Positions 56,587-64,000 of a DNA stretch of 64,000 nucleotides are shown here, piece by piece. Within the stretch, counting starts at the first letter, position 1. Every line of letters starts with the position of its first letter. A program made the translations under genes and the position numbers. Under the pieces are notes generated by a model. That model had not been told where the DNA came from, ran no database searches, and saw only the letters and a list, made by a program, of their open reading frames with translations. Source of the DNA: Nansenia antarctica (lineage: Eukaryota; Chordata; Actinopteri; Argentiniformes; Microstomatidae); NCBI GenBank assembly GCA_963989245.1, contig OZ022342.1:52290687-52354686 (forward strand), in the 5' to 3' direction.

Positions 56587-57207
56587 CTGGTCCAAAAGCT
56601 CTGTGAATTCACCCCTCTCCGCACTGACTCTCCCTATTGTTCTAGACCTCACTCCGTCACTCAATTACCCCATCACTCCATCAATCCATCACTTCAACTC
56701 TCCGTCACTCTCAATGCTTTTGTTCGGCATCTGTTCAGTGCTGGCATGCCTCTTGAGAGGGTCAGGTACTGGTCATGTGTGTGTGTCTGTAGAACGTATG
56801 GGAGGCAGAGACTCATGTCATCATCCACTGCGGTTTCCTAGTGCAGGATTTCTTGTTTGACAATCATCTTGACATTGGTGACATCATCCATCGTCCTATC
56901 CGTCCTTATCTAATTCTGTTCGCAGTCATTGACATCTGAGATGAGCTGAGATGGTTGTTGGGATATCCTGTCTCTCTCTCTCTCTATCTGTATCTCTCTG
57001 TGTGTGTTTGCGTGTGTGCGCGTGTGCCTGTGTGTGTGTGTGTGTGTGTGTTTGCCTGCTCAGCCAGACTCAGGGGGATGTCTGGGTCAATTCCCAGAAG
57101 TAGCCTAGACGCTGGCTGTCCTGTCCTTATCTCTGCTAGCTTCCCCCTCTGGCACACAGGGAGTGTTCTAGGAGCTTCAAAGTGCTGCTTTGTTTTTTTG
57201 TATAAAT

Positions 57208-57415
57208 AGTGGAATGGAATGGAATGGAATGGAATGGAATGGACTTTATTTGTCATTGCTACAGTACAGGTACCAAACAACGAAATTTAGGAGGGGAGGC
57301 TCCCCTGGTGTTTAGGAAAGGAAAAAGAAAACACATTTTAGAAAAAGCATAGATGCATAAAATCACAAGAAGGTAAGGAGCTGGTTTACATCAATAAAGG
57401 CTATGTATAAATCAG
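57208..57415 (-). mobile_element. L2-type LINE 3' UTR fragment with (TGGAA)n tail
   Basis: (TGGAA)n at 57210-57242, then the same 3' UTR as at 18878-19120 with very few differences, suggesting recent activity of this subfamily. Confidence 0.9.
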
Positions 57416-58169
57416 AGCCTATTGTACAGACAAGGATTGTAAAAGATGTATTTGACAACAACAAAATATAGGAATTTCTTAACGAATAATGCAAATATCA
57501 AGATGAAGAATGTCTGGTAGCGAGGAGGGGGGAGAGGGAGGAGAGAGGAGCGAGTGAGGGGGATGAAGCTGGCATTAAGTGTTCTTTATGGCTTACAGCC
57601 ATGGGCTTTGTTATTTATCCAAATTAAATGACACATTCAGGTTGTGCTATATTACTAAGGGGGGTGGTGACGGTGGTGGGGTGGAAGGCATTGTGAGTGG
57701 ATTTTTTTTTAAGCCTCTCACTGTGGGTTAAAGCTGTTCATCTGTACCAAAAGAAGCGCTCTATTTGGTATACCTTCTGGGTGAAATCAGGATTAAGGGG
57801 GGTCTGCTAGCACAGCCTGGCCAGTAGAAAGTGGGCAGGTCATCTCTGGGTTACTGGATTAGTCTTACTTGGGCCATCAGGGAGAAATAACAACAATAGC
57901 CAAAACCAACTGTCAACAGTTTCATTTGACACTTCACCTATGAGGTGTTAAGCTGTATAGAAACTATAATCTTTTAATCACCGAATCCCAGAAAGAGTCT
58001 GATTTAATCAGACTACACCCTCCCATGAGTAAGCTGTGGCTAGCGAGTACAACATTGAAAAAAATCTGAATTGATGCCAAAGTATGACATGCTGTGAAGC
58101 CATTTGAATAGTTATTTGGATGATCTCTTGTGTTCTACAGTAGGTGGTGGCTTCTGTCCAACATAGCAA
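57416..58169. other. Intergenic, possible conserved non-coding sequence
   Basis: Non-repetitive, moderate GC. The stretch 57565-57660 (GCATTAAGTGTTCTTTATGG, TTATTTATCCAAATTAAATG) looks unlike the surrounding repeats. I see no exon. Confidence 0.3.
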
Positions 58170-58260
58170 GGGAGGCTACTGGAGGTATGGACGACCTTGT
58201 TGTAATGCTTCCATGCCTTACAATGAACCCGCCCTCCAATGTCTACCTCCGCCAACCTCC
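58170..58260. mobile_element. Palindromic MITE copy
   Basis: GGGAGGCTACTGGAGGTATG at the left and GTCTACCTCCGCCAACCTCC at the right, same family as 13965-14137. Confidence 0.8.
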
Positions 58261-58899
58261 ATTGTCTTCTGAAGTAACTTTTTGTCACTTATGTCCTGTA
58301 CTACTGACACTTTTTATCTTGAATTATGCTTGATTTATTATGCCCTATGTCTTGTGCTGCAATGCAATGTCAGGGTCCGAAGCCTAAGCATTTTACTTCC
58401 TTACACTTGTGTAATGTGATGTAACAATAAACTTGAAACTTTAAGTCCTCTTCAGCAAGTAGATTCCAGTTGGTTTAAGATGTACCTGGAGCACAAACGA
58501 TTTCATTATGACTTTCTTGTTGGCATGCAGCCAAATATACACAAACAAGAGTGCCCACAGTCCCCCCCCCTCTGGCAAATCCATCATGGTGAGTTTGCTA
58601 TTAAGTGACACTTCTAACTTTGTTTGGGAAGCCTAGCTCGTTCCACTGTCACCCGTAGCAACTGACTAGACCCTGCCTCTTTTTATCTTTTATTTTTTAT
58701 TTTTTAGAACCACCCTCACCCCCTGATATCCTCAATCAAATTCTTTCCTGACCAATCACAAGTATCCATCATGCATATCATTGAATCAGAGTGATATGCA
58801 TCACTCTGATAGTGATATGCAGGTTGGGTGTCCAAAGGGCATTGCCTTTCCCTTTACTAGTCATGTGCCCGCAGCACCATAATACTACAAGTCCCAAGA
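58261..58899. other. Intergenic with a short hairpin
   Basis: A LINE-tail-like AACAATAAACTTGAAACTTT lies near 58420. An 11-bp hairpin, ATCAGAGTGAT / ATCACTCTGAT with a 4-nt loop, is near 58784-58809. Nothing else. Confidence 0.45.
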
Positions 58900-59815
58900 T
58901 GCACTGCGAGTGCATTGGCGCGTACCGAGTGCCCGCGAGCGAGCGCGACCCCGCGTCTTCTCTTCACTTCAGTACTAGTCATGAGCAGCAGCAGCACAGT
59001 CACAGTGGAGGCCTAAACATCGCCGTTCATCTCCCTCTCCCCCAAAATGGCAAAAAGAAAGGTAGACGCTGAAAACAGGGGGTTTCAAGACAAGTGGGAG
59101 GCAAAAAGTAAGAAAATAAGTAAAAGGAAAGCCTATGTGTCTTGTGTGTGGAGACAGCGTGTCTGTTATGAAATAATATAACTTAAGAAGGCACTATGAA
59201 ACATCAACGAAACACACAGACGCACAGAAAGACAAATACAAGAATATGAACACAGAACAAAGGCTACAGAAGGTAGAAGAGTTGTATGCATGCACTGCGC
59301 ATGAGAGTAGTTCAGTATTTTAGTCCACTGGTGCTATTGAATGTATTTCCAAGTCGCACAGAAATATTCACTCGCAAATGCGACCAAAACAGTCACAATG
59401 TCGAGCCCTGCCTTTTGCTCTAATGAAACGCCGAGTATGTCAGCAAGTTTGCACTAACTTTTCTAATTTTATTATAAAAGACAGTCATTGGTGAGGATCA
59501 GAGCAGCACACTGATTTGTTTTTAATGCTTGCTGTTTCATTTTTGCATTTATCTGGCCATTGAGTTTTGAAGGAAAATTTGATTTTGCTGTTTACATGTT
59601 AAAAAAAAGAAGGCAAAAAAAACCGTTTTCAATTTATTACTGAAAGAGCCTTGAGAAAATATTGCAACTGATTTTATTTATGTTTTACTTAGGCTAATTT
59701 AATGATTAATGTTAATGTGCAATATAGGCTGTGTTATTGGTATTGGTTCAATATGTGCAATAATTGCGAGTTTTAATAAACATTGAACCAGCCCGGCCCT
59801 CCACTTTTTTTTATT
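58900..59815 (+). mobile_element. Decayed hAT transposase-like element
   Basis: From ATGGCAAAAAGAAAGGTAGA (59046) the translation starts MAKRKVDAENRGFQDKWEAK. After frameshifts it gives a CLVCGDSV-type C2 finger half and an LRRHYETSTKHTDAQKDKY-like segment, as in GTF2IRD2/EPM2AIP1-related hAT proteins. The middle of the gene is deleted. A 3' part with GCGACCAAAACAGTCACAAT remains. Boundaries approximate. Confidence 0.6.
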
Positions 59816-60140
59816 TTGGCCCCCTGTGTATTTGACTTTGACATGACAAGCTGAAAGGATTAAAGTAGACATGACATGCTTATTTCTCTATATGTACTGT
59901 ATATGTGTTGTATATATTATATTTATATTTCACTCTTTTCTTATCCCGCAGTCTCTTCTTCTCTTTCTCTTCCACTATCCCAGTCTCCCTTTCCCCCCCC
60001 TCTCAGTCGGCTCTCTCTCACTTTCTACTCACTACTCTTTCACCCCCATTTCTCTCCCACTCTTCTTGCTCCCCCTCTCCTTCTCTAGCGTCAGGTTTCG
60101 GTCCTCTCCCCAGATCCTCTGACCCCTCTCTCTCTCTCTG

Positions 60141-60240
60141 TAGAGTCACTCAGGGATGGACTCTCCTGGTGTACACAGAGTGTCCCTGGGCAACCCCCCT
60201 GACAACGCCACAGAGTCCTCTTTCCTTCTCAAAACTTTCG
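60141..60240 (+). other. Candidate isolated exon
   Basis: Between acceptor CTCTCTCTGTAG and donor GTGAGTAATG an open frame reads SHSGMDSPGVHRVSLGNPP and on to LLKTF. I do not recognise it. It could be a coding exon of a gene extending to the right or a chance open segment. Confidence 0.3.
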
Positions 60241-62339
60241 GTGAGTAATGTGCTGCGTTTCTCTTTGTCTTCCGACCAAGGGAGAGTTTACCATCTTTTC
60301 AAAATTGCTTCTTGTTTGTGTTATGAAGGGTTTGTGTGTGTGTGTGTGTGTGTTAATTTTGTGCACCCCGTAGCATAGCACCAGCCAATCAGCTGTGTCC
60401 GTTCAGTCAAAGTCCTGGTCAGAGCTCCAGCTCCAGAGTTTGGGTCACATGGGGGATGAAGCTCCCTTTCTATTTCATACATTTCTCTCTCTCTCTCTCT
60501 TTCTCTCTAAGTACAGTAATATGTACATTCCTGAGCGACAAGTGAAACTTCTCTTTTCTCTTCCGGGTGTTACCTCATATTTCTGCCTAGTGCAACTTTA
60601 GAAGTAACCAAGACATCATCCCTGCTCCTCATCCGTTTGCAGCCAACGTACCACTACATTTGATATTGCCACTGCAGGAATGTGATCATACAAGCATGAC
60701 AGCCTCATCAGATCCAGCAGCAGCAGCAGCCCACCTGGGCGGTGAACCTGAGACGGATGTGCCCGGGCTGGGCTAACTGTGGCGCTCCACTGGGCTCAGG
60801 TGTACCATACCGTCATTAGGGGGTGTAATTAGGGTCCCCCTTGTTAGCGATACGCTAAATCATTCATAAAGGCTATCAGACAGACAGGAGGATGCACCTG
60901 CGTCCAAAAGGCTACGCTCGTTAATAATGCAGTGTTTACCTTAGCCCCGGACCAGAGCCATGTCTACCTGCCCCGCTCCATAAATATGTGAGGAGCTTTA
61001 AGAGACCGGGGGGGGCGGGACTGGAGGTGGAGGAGGAGGGGTAACGGTTTCAGGGGTGGGGGGGGGTTGTTGGGGGTCATAGACTTGTTTCATGAGAGAC
61101 TGAGAGACAGTACAGTGGAGATGTCATGTATTCCACTTGAGACCATGATCTTATGAAAAGGTTCTAGAGAAGCAACATGACAGAGAGATGATCGATATTT
61201 CAGCAGTGAGCTGAACACAGAGTATTTGATCTATTCAAGCATCTAGTAGAAGTAGAATCTATTAAAGACCCTGTCTCTCCTCTTCATGAAGTCTTTTACT
61301 GACCCCTTAAAACACAGGTTATGGGTTCTACACATCAGTCGTGGGTGTAGTTTATGGGTGCTACACATCGATAGTGGGAGTACGTTACATCCTGTACAAG
61401 GTGCTATGAAACCATTTGAACAGTGCTACCGTACGACAGTTCAATTCATCGTCCCTTCACCTTTAGCGATGATTATGACAACAACGATTACTGTTATCAT
61501 TTTAGGATGATCTCGATTTCATGAGATGGAAAACCTCTATATTCCTAGTATTCCTGGTAAACGTTCAAGCTAACCAGCTGTACGTCCTGTTCGAGGGTCT
61601 ATTTGGTGTGAAGAAGCTGTGCACCAGCAGCGTGAGATTGACAGGGATTATAGCAGTACATATCTGAGAGTCCTTACTCTGCTGCAGCAGCTGCTTTCCT
61701 CTCACTTGTAGATACGACACACAAAGGAATGCTCAAACGACCGAATCCTCCACAAAGCTGCTGGCCCTGTGCACTCTACAACCGGTCTAAACCGTCCGTG
61801 TCTGCACGCTGCCTCCAGTAATGCATTCTCCTGTGCATGCGCACGCACGCACACATGCACACATATGAACGCACCCACCTACACACACACACACACACAC
61901 ACAATCTGCCTCAGTGCTGAGTATAAGTTTCTTTCGGGTGAAATCCTAATCACCGTTGTTGTTCATTCTAGCAGATGGGGTGCAAGTCATGCAAGACAAG
62001 ACCATATGAACCTAGCTAGACCTGAAACAAGGTCATAGCCTGTTGTACCGCCCACGCCGGCAAACTGTCACACACACTCTGTTATTTGCTGACTTTACCC
62101 AACAGGACCACATTGACTGCCTGGTCCAGTCTCAAGAGGATGCCATCAATAACCGTAGCTTTAATGTGTTCTCACTACGCCTATAAACAATACACACACA
62201 CACACTCACTCACTCACTCACACACACACACCCTCTTGTACCAGCCGGGAGACACACACATACATTTCTTTTTTTTTCCCAACCCAATCATAACAGGAAG
62301 TCAGTATGTGCTGGGAACAGCGATTGAATTTGACAGATC
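60241..62339. other. Intergenic or intronic, nothing certain
   Basis: Unique-looking sequence with short CA runs (61880-61902, 62195-62232). The 60790-60995 stretch with several TAAT cores (GGTGTAATTAGGGTCCCCC, CGTTAATAATGCAG) might be a conserved regulatory element. No gene is assigned. Confidence 0.35.
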
Positions 62340-64000
62340 TTGAACGGCCTTCTGGATTAAGTGCCTGTTAAGCTTCCTTTCTCTGGCTCCCTGTTAGAGC
62401 TGCCTGTTAGGATATGCACTCAAAACAGTTCGACTGACACTCTCCCCTGTCTATGGGCTTCCTGGAGAGGTCTAAACCCTTACCTCTCTGTCCTCCTCAA
62501 CTTCACCTCCTCTGCATCAGCTGCTAAAGCTTCCTACTACCATTCCAAAATCCAATCCTCTGCCTCTAACCCAAGAAAATTGTTTTCCACGTTTTTCCAC
62601 ACTCCTCATCCCTCCTCCCTCGTCCCTGTCTGCGGATAACTTTGTCACCTACTTCGAAAAAGAAAGTTGATGACATTAGCAGTTCCATCTCTCCACCTCG
62701 CGCCAACACTGCTAACACCTCTCCCCAACCCACAGTGCTACACATTCAGCTCTTTCCCCCCTCTCCCCAGATGATATTCTAAAACTCATCACTTCTAAGC
62801 GGGCAACCACCTGTTGATCCTACCCCCTCCCTTCTTCTCCGATCCATTTCCAAAGACCTCCTTCCCCTCGTTACCACAGCAATCAACCACTCCCTATACA
62901 CAGGATCTGCCCCAGCTGCGTTTACCACTAGAACAGCCATGGGTGGGATAATTTATTTTACACCCTGTGAGTAAAATAAAATGTTATATCTTTGCACTCA
63001 ATAACATTTCAGGACCCTCCTTTCAAGACTTTTCCTAGATATGTGCTTCCTACCACCCAGTATCCTTACATTTTCAAAATCACATCAGGATAAGCTAGTA
63101 TAAAGATATTTTTTAGTTTTTCTGGGTAGGAGACAATTTACAAGCCGGCCAACTAGTGGCCATTGTGTGTAAAATAGCAGCTTTCCATTGTAAAGACTAT
63201 GGTCATTTTATCTTAAGACTATGGTCATCTTATAGTAGGTAAAAAAGGCACAACTGTTCTAGTGTTAAGACAGCCAGAGTCAAGCACCCGTCTTCTGTAC
63301 ACAACTACAGACCGGTATCCCTTCTCTCCTTCTTATCGAAAACCCTTGATTGTGCTGTATCTAATTAACTATCTCACTATCTCAACAACCTCCTTGACCC
63401 GTACCAATCCGGTTTTAAGGCTGGGCATTCTACTGAAACTGCTCTCCTTGCTGTCACAGAGGCCCTCCACTCTGCTCAAGCTTCATCCCTCTCCTTTGTG
63501 ACCTGTCTGCCACCTTCGACACAGTAAACCACCTGATACTTCTCTCCAGTCTCTCAGATCTGGGCATCTCTAGCTCTGCACTCTCTTGGTTTGCATCCTA
63601 TCAGGCTGATCACTCTTACCAGGTGATGTGGAGAGGATCTCTGTCCGCTCCATGAGCCCTCACCACCGGGGTCCCCCAGGGCTCCGTCCTAGGGCCCTTA
63701 CTGTTCTCCCTCCACACAAAATCTCTTTGCTCAGTAATTTCCTCACATGGTTTCTCCTAACAATGCTATGCAGATGACATACAACTCTTCCTGTATCCCC
63801 CCCTCTGACTCACAGGTAGCAACACGTGTCTAGGCGTGTCTTGCAGACATTTCTTCTTGGATGTCACCCCACCACCTCAAGCTCAACCTTAACAAGACTG
63901 AGCTACTCATCCTCCCTGGGAAAGCCTGTCCTCTCTAAGACTCCATCACAGTAGAGAACTCGACAGTGACCTTCTCCCAGACAGCAAAGAACATTGGGGT
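62340..64000 (+). mobile_element. L2-type LINE, degenerate, runs off the window
   Basis: Frameshifted RT is recognisable: an N-terminal Ser/Pro-rich stretch with FVTYFEKKVDDI, then VHNYRPVSLLSFLSKTLD, AGHSTETALLAVTEALH, TTGVPQGSVLGPLLFSLH, and the catalytic YADD at 63766-63777. Many stops. Interrupted by the element at 62936-63264. Confidence 0.88.
62936..63264. mobile_element. Small inverted-repeat element inside the LINE
   Basis: Perfect 11-bp ends CACTAGAACAG and CTGTTCTAGTG bound 329 bp with no frame. The LINE reading continues on both sides (SAPAAFTT on the left, then VHNYRPVS on the right). The right flank TTAA and left flank TTTA hint at a TTAA target, but this is not certain. Confidence 0.82.

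Noticed and set aside
56010..56606. 198-codon Ser/Leu ORF
   Set aside because: Runs through GA and CT microsatellites; no domain or splice context.

Overview
This window is vertebrate nuclear DNA, most probably from a teleost fish. The reasons are spliced genes with GT-AG introns, dense CA/CT microsatellites, tRNA-derived SINEs, L2-type LINE tails, Tc1 and hAT transposons, and protein-coding exons with clear vertebrate orthologues. I cannot name the species.

Layout. (1) 1643-4447, plus strand: six exons of a class VII myosin (myo7a-like), covering the first MyTH4 domain and the start of the FERM domain, with one AT-AC (U12-type) intron. Two splice donors are non-canonical and the rest of the gene is not found downstream. 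(2) 4450-6835: LINE fragments, then a 97-bp perfect inverted repeat at 7110-7326. (3) 7969-9284, minus strand: an unrecognised two-exon gene encoding a basic protein with five 36-residue tandem repeats. (4) 11448-15267, minus strand: rabepk (Rab9 effector with kelch motifs), complete at 356 aa, plus a probable 5' UTR exon near 16081. (5) 17744-28081, plus strand: a large matrin-3 homologue (about 1141 aa) with two matrin-type zinc fingers and, unusually, four RRMs. Its introns hold several hAT elements with perfect 8-bp target duplications and a three-level nested insertion. (6) 28632-31404: Tc1 transposon remnant and inverted-repeat sequences. (7) 31462-37807, minus strand: a myeloperoxidase/eosinophil-peroxidase family gene. 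Its last two exons add, in frame, a Gly-X-Y collagen segment and a C1q domain, predicting an 895-aa secreted peroxidase-collagen-C1q protein. This is the most interesting feature of the window. (8) 38700-64000: gene-poor sequence dominated by transposon remnants, microsatellites, a long minisatellite (52624-53455) and, at the right edge, a degenerate LINE interrupted by a small inverted-repeat element.

The genes do not form an operon-like unit. Rabepk acts in Rab9 endosome-to-Golgi transport, matrin-3 in nuclear RNA binding, myosin VII in actin-based structures, and the peroxidase in haem-dependent oxidative defence. The divergent rabepk and matr3 genes share a 5' intergenic region of under 1.7 kb. 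All exon boundaries were assigned by hand from splice signals, phase continuity and remembered family sequence. No database search was run.
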